Assembly (NCBI GenBank): GCA_900751665.1
Contig: CAADSV010000020.1
Coordinates: 1 to 5,721 of the forward strand
Reading direction: 5' to 3'
DNA length: 5,721 nucleotides
Source: an uncultured Collinsella sp.
GTDB taxonomy: Bacteria; Actinomycetota; Coriobacteriia; Coriobacteriales; Coriobacteriaceae
How positions within the stretch are numbered: the first letter of the stretch is position 1; the number at the start of each line of letters is the position of its first letter. Positions 1 through 5,691 of the stretch are shown in pieces. The notes under the pieces were generated by a model, which ran no database searches, was not told the origin of the DNA, and saw nothing but the letters and a program-made list of their open reading frames with translations. The position numbers were made by a program, and so were the translations under genes.

Positions 1-29
1 CTTAAAGACAGCCCCAAAGGACTCCCCCC

Positions 30-61
30 AAAACCGGCGCCCGCGGCGGAGGTTGCGGGCG
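30..61 (-). terminator. possible rho-independent terminator of galKT
   Basis: On the minus strand, downstream of the galT stop, a 7-bp perfect stem (CGCCCGC at 55-61 pairing with GCGGGCG at 38-44, loop about 10 nt) is followed, after three bases, by a run of only four T residues (30-33). Position and GC-rich stem fit a terminator for the galKT transcript. The T-run is short and GC-rich DNA forms such stems by chance, so this is only moderately supported. Nothing else recognisable is seen in bases 1-115. Confidence 0.4.
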
Positions 62-115
62 GTCCCCGTTGTCGCGTAGTCGCTATTCGTTGAGTGTGTG
101 CGTTCGAGCTCGCTG

Positions 116-1744
116 CTACAGCGAGTTGATGAAGCGCTGCTGGGCGGCGCGGCCGGCTTCGTCCCACTTAAAGACGCCGGCGTTGTCGAGTACGTGGCCA
201 AACACCACGCCGACCTCCTCGTGCAGGATGTCGATGGCGTTGTCGGCCGTAAGCTCGTCGGCGCGGCGGGCAAAGACGTCCTCGGCCCACGCGGCGTGGC
301 TGCGGCAAAGGTCGTCGCCCTCGAGCGCGCCGGCAAGGTCGTAGCTGGCATCGGCCTTGGCTGCTAGCAAGTGTTCGCGGACAGCGCCAAGCTCGGGAAC
401 CAGGCGTGGCGGCAAAATGGCCAGGCCCATGACCTCGATCAGGCCGATGTTCTCTTTCTTGATATGGTGATACTCGGCATGCGGGTGGAATACGCCCAGC
501 GGATGCTCGTCGGTCGTGATGTTGCAGCGAAGCGCCAGGTAGGCCTCGTAGACTTCGCCACCGGCATTGCCGCGCGAGTCGACGCGGCGGATGACGGGCG
601 TCACGGTGTTGTGCGCTACGCCGTCGGCTGTGTGCGCGATGACGCCCACAGACTCATCGGTCCACTCGCGCCAGGCGAGGATAATCTTCTCGGTGGCGTC
701 GAGCAGCTGGGCGCGGTCGTGCGAGCGCAGTCGCAGCACCGAAAGCGGCCACTGCAACACGGTGCCGCTGACCTGGTCAAAGCCGGGCACGCTAAACTGC
801 GAGACCTCGGTGGCATGCATCATGGGGAACTCGTGCGCGCCGCCCTGGAAGTGGTCGTGCGACAGAATCGAGCCGCCAACGATGGGCAGGTCGGCGTTGG
901 AACCGATGAAGTAGTGCGGGAACAGGTCCACAAAGTCGAGCAGGCAGGTCAGTCCCTTACGGTCGACGTGCATCGGGCGATGCTCGGAGCTCATGGCAAT
1001 GCAGTGCTCGTTAAAGTACGCATACGGGCTGTACTGGAAGCCCCAGCGCTCGCCGTCGAGCTGGATGGGGATAACGCGCAGATTCTGGCGGGCGGGGTGA
1101 GCGCCGCCGTCGGCTGCAGCGGAGCGTCCGGGATAGCCCTCGTTTTCGATGCAGAGCTGGCAGGCGGGATACTTCTCGCCCGTGTTTTTGGCGGCACCGG
1201 CCGCGGCTATATCGCGCGGGTCCTTTTCGGGCTTTGACAGGTTGATGGTAATCTCGAGGTCGCCCCAGTTGGTGGGGGTGCTCCATTTGATGTTGCGCGC
1301 GATGGCGGCACGGCGCACGTAGCCGGCGTCGCAGCACAGGCCGTAGAACCAGTCGGTCGCGGCGCGGGGCTCGTTGACGCCCATGCGTCCGTTGAACTCC
1401 TCGTTTACAACCGAAGGCCTTGGCATGAGCGCGCCCATGATGCGCATGGCGATGCGGTCGCGGCACGATGCCGTGTCCTCGGCGGCGCCGTTGGCAACAG
1501 CCGCCTCGGCAAGCGCGGTAAGTGTGCCTTCAAGGTCAAAGTTGGGCAGGGTGTCGGGGTGCAAGAGCGAGAGTTTCTCGACCTGGAGCGCCCAGGCCAT
1601 GTCGAGCGCCGGGCCCGTAGCACCGATGCACTCGAGAATGGTGTTATACGCCCAGATGCGATCGTCCTGGCCGATCATCGATCGGTGGATAGCGTACTCG
1701 ATCAGGGTCTGCGCGGCCCCGCGCACGTCAGTCATTACAGCCAT
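116..1744 (-). CDS. galT: galactose-1-phosphate uridylyltransferase, class II
   Basis: This enzyme transfers UMP from UDP-glucose to galactose 1-phosphate, giving UDP-galactose and glucose 1-phosphate, the second step of the cytoplasmic Leloir pathway. The 542-residue protein carries the class II signature DLPIVGGSILSHDHFQGG at residues 285-302. The HDH histidines (296 and 298) should play the part of the HPH motif of class I enzymes, with His298 the likely uridylylated nucleophile by analogy. Other family landmarks are CQLC (195-198), FNEHC (244-248) and HPHAEYHHIKKENIGLIEVMG (starting at 420), plus LPPRL near 444. It is slightly longer than common class II enzymes (about 490-515 residues). 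The start at 1744 has AAGGGGG (1755-1761) ten bases upstream and overlaps the galK end by ten bases. An in-frame ATG at 1735 shares a base with the galK stop (TAATG) and is an alternative, giving 539 residues. It is the second gene of the galKT operon. Family assignment is secure. Confidence 0.96.
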   Translation of the reverse strand: MAVMTDVRGAAQTLIEYAIHRSMIGQDDRIWAYNTILECIGATGPALDMAWALQVEKLSLLHPDTLPNFDLEGTLTALAEAAVANGAAEDTASCRDRIAMRIMGALMPRPSVVNEEFNGRMGVNEPRAATDWFYGLCCDAGYVRRAAIARNIKWSTPTNWGDLEITINLSKPEKDPRDIAAAGAAKNTGEKYPACQLCIENEGYPGRSAAADGGAHPARQNLRVIPIQLDGERWGFQYSPYAYFNEHCIAMSSEHRPMHVDRKGLTCLLDFVDLFPHYFIGSNADLPIVGGSILSHDHFQGGAHEFPMMHATEVSQFSVPGFDQVSGTVLQWPLSVLRLRSHDRAQLLDATEKIILAWREWTDESVGVIAHTADGVAHNTVTPVIRRVDSRGNAGGEVYEAYLALRCNITTDEHPLGVFHPHAEYHHIKKENIGLIEVMGLAILPPRLVPELGAVREHLLAAKADASYDLAGALEGDDLCRSHAAWAEDVFARRADELTADNAIDILHEEVGVVFGHVLDNAGVFKWDEAGRAAQQRFINSL

Positions 1745-2940
1745 GCCGCGTAAGCCCCCTTGTCAGAAATTGCGTAGTGGCGGGCAGAGCCCTCCCCCAG
1801 CCAGCCGTTCATCTTGGTGATGAAGGTGTCGACCAGGTCGAGTGGCACGAAGGCCTGGATGGTACCACCAAAGCCGCCACCGTGGATACGGACGGCGCCT
1901 CGGCCGTCGAGCACGTGCTCGGCCAGCGCCAGGGCATACATCGAAGGCTGCTCGGCACCCAGTTTGGCAACAACATTCTGCAGGTACATGGCGGAGCTGG
2001 CGCCGGACTCGCGCGTCAGGATCAGGAACTGGTCAATATCGCCGGCGTTCAGGGCCGCCCAGCGCTTATCGACCAGGCCGTTCTCGTACCAGTAGTGAAC
2101 GGCGCGCAGGCAGGCACGGTCGCCCAGCTTGGCGCGCAGCTCGGGGAGCTTGGCGTCAAAGTCCGCCACGTTTACCTCGCACAGGCGTGCCTTGCCAAAC
2201 TCGGCAGCGACGTCCTGCATCTCGCGCGGAACGGCGGCGTAGTCGTCGGTAGCTGCCACATGGTCGGCGCCAACCTTAACGAGCACGAGCGCATAACCGT
2301 GATCCTCAAAATTGAGCTCGAGCTTCTGGGTTTTAGGCTGAGCCTGGTCCTCAAAGTCCATGTAGGCAAGGCCGCCCAGGCACACAGCGGCCTGGTCCAT
2401 CAGACCGCAGGGCTTGCCGTAGTAGTTGTTCTCGGTGCGCTGGCTCATCTGAGCGAGCGTGACGGGCTCAATGGCGGGCGCCCCCCAGAGCGTCTCCATG
2501 GCACGACCGTACGCGGCCTCGACGGCGGCAGAGCTGGAAAGGCCGCCGCCCGAGGGGACGGAGCAGGTGAAGGCGAAGTCGAAGCCCTGGGGCTCAACAC
2601 CAAGCGCAGCGATCTCGTGGGCCATGCCGCGGACGAGACTTGCGGACGTGCCCTTCTCGGACTCTTGAATATCCAGCGTGTCGAGCGTGATCTCAAAGGT
2701 AGGGTAGCCCTCATCGGCAACGCGGACCTTGTTGGTGTCGGTTGCCACGGCGATACCGTCGACGGCGACATCGAGCGAGCCGGCGATGACGTGGCCGCCC
2801 TCGTGGTCGGTGTGGTTGCCACTGATTTCGGAACGGCCGGGCGCGTGCACGTAGAGCACCTGGCGGTCGCCGATGGGGCCAAACTCCTCCTCAAATAGCT
2901 TGGTGAGCGTGGCGAGTGTCTTTTCGTCGGGAGTGGTCAT
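1735..2940 (-). CDS. galK: galactokinase (GHMP kinase family)
   Basis: Galactokinase phosphorylates alpha-D-galactose with ATP to galactose 1-phosphate, the entry step of the Leloir pathway in the cytoplasm. The 401-residue product shows the three GHMP-kinase motifs in order: the sugar-binding signature PGRSEISGNHTDH (34-46), the ATP loop VPSGGGLSSSAA (128-139), and the C-terminal HGGGFGGT (353-360). Arg36 and Asp182 (in GLMDQAA) match the catalytic Arg/Asp pair of characterised galactokinases. The substrate signature departs from the usual GRVNLIGEH form and resembles the variant of clostridial galactokinases. The start at 2940 is chosen because AAGGAAAGGA lies just upstream (2946-2955). The reading frame stays open to 3027, but that extension would run into an operator. 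It is the first gene of the operon, is followed directly by galT, and is divergent from the LacI-family regulator, which probably controls it. Confidence 0.95.
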   Translation of the reverse strand: MTTPDEKTLATLTKLFEEEFGPIGDRQVLYVHAPGRSEISGNHTDHEGGHVIAGSLDVAVDGIAVATDTNKVRVADEGYPTFEITLDTLDIQESEKGTSASLVRGMAHEIAALGVEPQGFDFAFTCSVPSGGGLSSSAAVEAAYGRAMETLWGAPAIEPVTLAQMSQRTENNYYGKPCGLMDQAAVCLGGLAYMDFEDQAQPKTQKLELNFEDHGYALVLVKVGADHVAATDDYAAVPREMQDVAAEFGKARLCEVNVADFDAKLPELRAKLGDRACLRAVHYWYENGLVDKRWAALNAGDIDQFLILTRESGASSAMYLQNVVAKLGAEQPSMYALALAEHVLDGRGAVRIHGGGFGGTIQAFVPLDLVDTFITKMNGWLGEGSARHYAISDKGAYAAWL

Positions 2941-2984
2941 GGGAGTCCTTTCCTTGGCGCGCACGGGTGAGTTTTGCGTCGTTA

Positions 2985-2998
2985 TGAGTACGTTAACA
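2985..2998. promoter_or_regulatory. putative LacI-family operator O1 (galK side)
   Basis: TGAGTACGTTAACA is a CG-centred, partly symmetric 14-mer of the kind bound by LacI/GalR-family dimers. It lies 45 bp upstream of the galK start codon. The same sequence is found inverted at 3049-3062 and with one end mismatch at 3172-3185. Assignment to the adjacent regulator is inference from divergence and repetition. It differs at one fixed position from a CcpA cre site, but CcpA is not expected in this group. Confidence 0.65.
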
Positions 2999-3048
2999 AC
3001 TTGAAGCGGCATGAACCAAGTGTTCACGATATCGCACGTTACGGGCTA

Positions 3049-3062
3049 TGTTAACGTACTCA
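3049..3062. promoter_or_regulatory. putative LacI-family operator O2 (centre of divergent region)
   Basis: TGTTAACGTACTCA is the exact reverse complement of O1. Identity between the two sites runs for 18 bp (2981-2998 against 3049-3066). The CG centres of O1 and O2 are 64 bp apart, about six helical turns, which would allow two dimers to bind on the same face of the DNA and loop the galK promoter region. The site overlaps a possible extended -10 for galK on the minus strand. Confidence 0.65.
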
Positions 3063-3067
3063 TAACA
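3059..3067 (-). promoter_or_regulatory. candidate galK promoter, extended -10
   Basis: Read on the minus strand, TGTTATGAG has a TGN extension followed by TATGAG, which matches four of six -10 consensus bases. No convincing -35 is seen at standard spacing; GTGACA at 3075-3080 is too close to pair with it. Operator O2 overlaps this element, which would fit repression by steric blocking. Support is weak and the real galK start site could lie elsewhere between 2960 and 3080. Confidence 0.25.
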
Positions 3068-3139
3068 CAACGCTTGTCACTTTTTGAGAATCTGGTAATC
3101 GGTAGAAATTCAGCCGTGAACGGTACTGCCGTATGGACT

Positions 3140-3145
3140 TATAAA
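3140..3145 (+). promoter_or_regulatory. candidate -10 box of the LacI-family gene
   Basis: TATAAA matches five of six -10 consensus bases in the AT-richer part of the divergent region. The sequence at standard -35 distance (TGAACG at 3117-3122, or GTGAAC one base further) is poor. A start near 3152 would place operator O3 about 20-33 bases into the transcript, a position suited to autorepression, and would leave a leader of roughly 125 nt. Confidence 0.35.
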
Positions 3146-3171
3146 GCAGAAGAGATGCAGATAGAAAAAGT

Positions 3172-3185
3172 AGAGTACGTTAACA
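3172..3185. promoter_or_regulatory. putative LacI-family operator O3 (regulator side)
   Basis: AGAGTACGTTAACA repeats the 13-bp core GAGTACGTTAACA of O1 in the same orientation. Its CG centre is 123 bp from that of O2 and 187 bp from that of O1. The bases left of the core are not conserved with O1/O2, which helps define the core. The site lies between the candidate TATAAA box and the regulator start codon, so it probably serves autoregulation. Confidence 0.6.
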
Positions 3186-3278
3186 TGCGTCCGACGATAG
3201 CGGGCCTCGGCGCGGGATGTATTTCTGCCCGGGCCGGCATTCACGCTATTCAGATCTCGCAAGGGTGAAGGTGATCCT

Positions 3279-4310
3279 GTGGCAAGGCGCCCGTCCAACG
3301 ATACAGGTACGCGTCCGGTTTCCATGGCCGACGTCGCCCGCGCTGCTGGCGTTTCGCAGCAGACGGTTTCGCGCGTCGCCAACGGCTTGCCCAACGTTAA
3401 CGAACAGACGCGCCAGCGCGTGCAGGCCGCTATGCAAGAGCTCGGCTTTCGTCCGAGTTATGCCGGTCGCTCGCTGCGCGACGGCCGTTACCATTCGGTA
3501 GGCCTATGCATCAACGATGTCACCAAGTTTGGCAACCTCTCAATGATCGACGGCATCGCCAGCGCTGCTCGCGAGCATAATTGCGCCATCACGCTGGTCG
3601 AGATGTCCAAGACCGAGGAATTCTCGCTTGCCGAGGCCACGCGTCGTATGGCCGCATTGCCGGTGGACGGCATCATCATCGGCATGAGCCGCATGGCGCC
3701 CGATTTTGAGACGTTTGATCCACTGCCGGGCATTGGCACGGTCATCGTTACCATGTACGCGCATCCGCGCGTGACCACGGTCGATTCCGACCATTACGGC
3801 TGCTCGCTCTTGCTTATGGATCACCTGTTTGAGCTGGGACACGAGCAGATTCGCTATATTGGTGGCCCGTCGTTCTCGGTCGACGAGCAATTTCGTCGCG
3901 CCGGTTGGCAGGATGCGCTCGAGCGTAAACACATCGAGCCGGCAGAGCCGCTCGAGGGCGACTGGTCTGCCAACAGCGGCTACGAGGCCGGCAGGTACCT
4001 GGCCGAGCACGATCACACCATGACGGCGATTTATGCGGCAAACGACCAGATGGCAAATGGCGCGATTGCAGCGCTGCGCGATAGCGGTCTGCGCGTGCCC
4101 GAGGACGTGAGCGTGGTGGGCGTCGATGATTCGCTCGATGATTTTGTGGCACACAACGAGCTCACGACCGTGCGATTCGATCTACATCAGCGCGGACGCG
4201 AGGTATTCGAGCATGCGGTTCCCGAGGCGGGTACGGCGGGCAAAACCGTTGCCATTCGTATTCCCGGCCAGCTCATCGTTCGGCATACCACGGCAGCTCC
4301 CCGCGCATAG
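3279..4310 (+). CDS. LacI/GalR-family transcriptional regulator, probable galKT repressor
   Basis: This is a 343-residue DNA-binding repressor of normal family length. The N-terminal helix-turn-helix is at residues 16-35 (MADVARAAGVSQQTVSRVAN) and is followed by PNVNEQTRQRV and a hinge (YAGRSLRDGR, 61-70), whose Leu66 matches the minor-groove lever leucine of LacI. The periplasmic-binding-protein-like effector domain spans about 73-343. Arg206 (FRRAGW), Asn255-Asp256 (AANDQMANG) and Asp283 (GVDD) sit where LacI and PurR contact their ligands, and the end QLIVRHTTA is typical. The GTG start at 3279 is preceded by GAAGGTGATC, a good Shine-Dalgarno. An internal ATG (Met16) lacks one and would remove only the basic tail. 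It is divergent from galK with three operator-like repeats between them, so control of galKT with galactose or a derivative as inducer is likely but inferred. The exact ligand cannot be read from the sequence. Confidence 0.92.
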   Translation: MARRPSNDTGTRPVSMADVARAAGVSQQTVSRVANGLPNVNEQTRQRVQAAMQELGFRPSYAGRSLRDGRYHSVGLCINDVTKFGNLSMIDGIASAAREHNCAITLVEMSKTEEFSLAEATRRMAALPVDGIIIGMSRMAPDFETFDPLPGIGTVIVTMYAHPRVTTVDSDHYGCSLLLMDHLFELGHEQIRYIGGPSFSVDEQFRRAGWQDALERKHIEPAEPLEGDWSANSGYEAGRYLAEHDHTMTAIYAANDQMANGAIAALRDSGLRVPEDVSVVGVDDSLDDFVAHNELTTVRFDLHQRGREVFEHAVPEAGTAGKTVAIRIPGQLIVRHTTAAPRA

Positions 4311-4370
4311 TTTTCGCAGCTCATCGGCTCAATATTCCGCCTCAAAAACAATCGGTAAGGATGCTGACAG

Positions 4371-4384
4371 ATAGCCGTGGCTAT
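4371..4384. repeat. 14-bp perfect dyad upstream of the flavodiiron gene promoter
   Basis: ATAGCC-GT-GGCTAT is perfectly self-complementary apart from its two central bases. It ends 12 bp before the -10 element at 4397, so it covers the area where the -35 contact and spacer would be. This makes a regulator binding site the best reading. A terminator for the upstream regulator gene is less likely because the 2-nt loop is too tight and no T-run follows. Confidence 0.45.
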
Positions 4385-4393
4385 GAAGGCGAG

Positions 4394-4402
4394 TGCTATG
4401 AT
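4394..4402 (+). promoter_or_regulatory. extended -10 promoter of the flavodiiron gene
   Basis: TGCTATGAT contains a TGN extension and TATGAT, five of six consensus bases. It would start transcription near 4409, about 30 nt before the ATG. No good -35 is present at 17 bp; CTGACA at 4364-4369 is about 10 bp too far. Extended -10 promoters can work without a strong -35, and the overlapping dyad suggests control by a DNA-binding protein. Confidence 0.5.
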
Positions 4403-4439
4403 AGACGGGTTCTTTTGTCTATCTAGGAGGCTTTGCCTG

Positions 4440-5600
4440 ATGGAGATCACCAAGGATATCCGCTACATCGGTGTCGACGATCACGACATTGACCTGTTCG
4501 AGGGCCAGTACGATGTGTCCGAGAACGGTATGGCATACAACAGCTACGTTATCTTGGGCGAAAAGATCGCTGTCGCCGATTCGGTCGACGGCGGTTTTGT
4601 TGACGAGTGGCTCGGCAACCTCGAGGCCGTGCTCGATGGCCGTACGCCCGACTACCTGATCGTCCATCACATGGAGCCCGATCACTCCGCCGGCATTGCT
4701 GCCTTTATGGAGCGCTATCCCCAGGCACAGATTGTGGCCAGCATGGGCGCCTTCCGCATGATGGTCAACTACTTTGGCACCGACTTCCCCGAGCGCAAAA
4801 TGGTCGTCAAAGAGGGCGACGTGCTCGACCTGGGTGGCCACAGCCTGACCTTTATCGGCGCCCCCAACGTTCACTGGCCTGAGGTGATCTTCTCCTACGA
4901 GTCCACCGACAAGGTGCTCTTTAGTGCCGACGGCTTTGGCAAGTTTGGCGCCAACGACATCGAGGATCCCGAGGGCTGGGCTTGCGAGGCTCGCCGCTAC
5001 TACTTTGGCATCGTCGGTAAGTTCGGCAAGTTTGTGCAGGCCGTCCTCAAGAAGGCCGCAGACCTGGACATCCAGATCATCTGCCCGCTCCACGGCCCCG
5101 TGCTGACCGAGAACCTGGGCTACTACCTCGACACCTATAACACCTGGTCGAGCTATCAGCCCGAGGACGAGGGCATCACGATCGCCTATGCGAGCGTGTA
5201 TGGCCATCTGAAGGCTGCCGTCGAGGAGCTCGCATCTGCGCTCGAGGCTCGCGGCCAGAAGGTTTCCGTCTTTGACCTGGCTCGCGATGATATGGCCGAG
5301 GCCGTTGAGGATGCGTTCCGCTATGACCGTCTGGTGCTCGCCTCCATCACCTATCAGGGCGAGATCTTCCCGTGCATGAGCACCTTTATCCACACGCTCG
5401 CCGAGCATGCCTACCAGAACCGCACGGTGGCGCTTGTCGAGTCCGGTTCCTGGGCGCCCGCAGCTGCCAAGGTTATGACCAAAGAGCTCGAGGGTATGAA
5501 GGACATCACCCTGACGCAGAACAAGGTGACTGTGCTGGGCTCGCTCAACGATGCCTCGCGCGCTCAGATCGAGGCCCTCGCCGACGAGCTGTCCAAGTAG
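4440..5600 (+). CDS. class A flavodiiron protein (O2/NO reductase, FprA-like)
   Basis: Flavodiiron proteins reduce oxygen to water or nitric oxide to nitrous oxide in the cytoplasm of anaerobes, usually taking electrons from rubredoxin or coenzyme F420. The 386-residue protein has the two-domain class A layout. The metallo-beta-lactamase-like domain spans about 1-245 and carries the full diiron ligand set: His77, Glu79, Asp81, His82 (HMEPDH), His145 (NVHWPE), Asp164 (FSADGFG) and His218 (CPLHGP). A flavodoxin-like FMN domain spans about 246-386, with YASVYGHL (250-257), ASITYQGEIFP and VESGSW. No rubredoxin domain is fused. The FMN phosphate loop reads YGHL where related proteins commonly have YGNT. 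The ATG at 4440 is preceded by AGGAGG (4425-4430) nine bases upstream, which decides the start over an upstream in-frame ATG at 4377 that lies before the predicted transcription start. Whether O2 or NO is preferred cannot be told from the sequence. Confidence 0.94.
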   Translation: MEITKDIRYIGVDDHDIDLFEGQYDVSENGMAYNSYVILGEKIAVADSVDGGFVDEWLGNLEAVLDGRTPDYLIVHHMEPDHSAGIAAFMERYPQAQIVASMGAFRMMVNYFGTDFPERKMVVKEGDVLDLGGHSLTFIGAPNVHWPEVIFSYESTDKVLFSADGFGKFGANDIEDPEGWACEARRYYFGIVGKFGKFVQAVLKKAADLDIQIICPLHGPVLTENLGYYLDTYNTWSSYQPEDEGITIAYASVYGHLKAAVEELASALEARGQKVSVFDLARDDMAEAVEDAFRYDRLVLASITYQGEIFPCMSTFIHTLAEHAYQNRTVALVESGSWAPAAAKVMTKELEGMKDITLTQNKVTVLGSLNDASRAQIEALADELSK

Positions 5601-5623
5601 CGACACGTTCGCTTTTAACGAGC

Positions 5624-5645
5624 AAAACCACCACAAAGGGGACAG
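5624..5645. repeat. orphan arm of a palindromic element after the flavodiiron gene
   Basis: A stretch reading AAAACCACCACAAAGGGGAC, then AG, follows the flavodiiron stop by 23 bases and stops exactly where the insertion-sequence end begins. It resembles one arm of a dyad whose partner would read CCCCTTTGTGGTGGTTTT, a form suited to a bidirectional terminator. I recall such dyads being frequent in Collinsella, but cannot verify this here. No partner arm lies in the window, so the gene has no complete terminator here. Confidence 0.4.
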
Positions 5646-5652
5646 TGAACTG

Positions 5653-5685
5653 CCTCCCATTTCTTGGACATCGGGAAATGGGAGG
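5653..5685 (+). promoter_or_regulatory. hairpin covering the transposase ribosome binding site
   Basis: CCTCCCATTTC (5653-5663) and GAAATGGGAGG (5675-5685) are perfect 11-bp complements separated by 11 nt. The 3' arm contains the GGGAGG Shine-Dalgarno of the ORF starting at 5692. In a transcript entering from the flavodiiron gene this stem would fold and hide the ribosome binding site. A transcript starting inside the element, past the 5' arm, would leave it open. The pairing is seen directly; the function is inferred. Confidence 0.55.
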
Positions 5686-5691
5686 TTTTCC

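Noticed and set aside
371..1237. 288-residue open frame on the plus strand inside galT
   Set aside because: It is antisense to a clear class II galT, has a low-complexity composition and no recognisable motif. GC-rich codon bias opens such shadow frames.
1777..2898. 373-residue open frame on the plus strand inside galK
   Set aside because: It is a shadow of galK, rich in Val, Gly, Ala and Leu, with no family features.
2985..3062. Reading the operators as CcpA cre sites
   Set aside because: They miss one fixed cre position each, CcpA is not expected in Coriobacteriia, and a LacI-family gene lies next to them.
3011..3268. 85-residue open frame in the divergent control region
   Set aside because: It spans two operators and the candidate promoters, lacks a good ribosome binding site and resembles no family I know.
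3393..3402. AACGTTAACG inside the regulator gene, similar to the operator half-site
   Set aside because: It encodes the conserved Asn-Val-Asn-Glu stretch after the helix-turn-helix, so coding constraint explains it. It also lacks the GAGTA half.
3540..4154. 204-residue open frame on the minus strand inside the LacI-family gene
   Set aside because: It is antisense to a confident regulator gene and has no motif.
4311..4384. Rho-independent terminator for the LacI-family gene
   Set aside because: No stem followed by a T-run is visible. The only good dyad (4371-4384) has a 2-nt loop and no T-tract.
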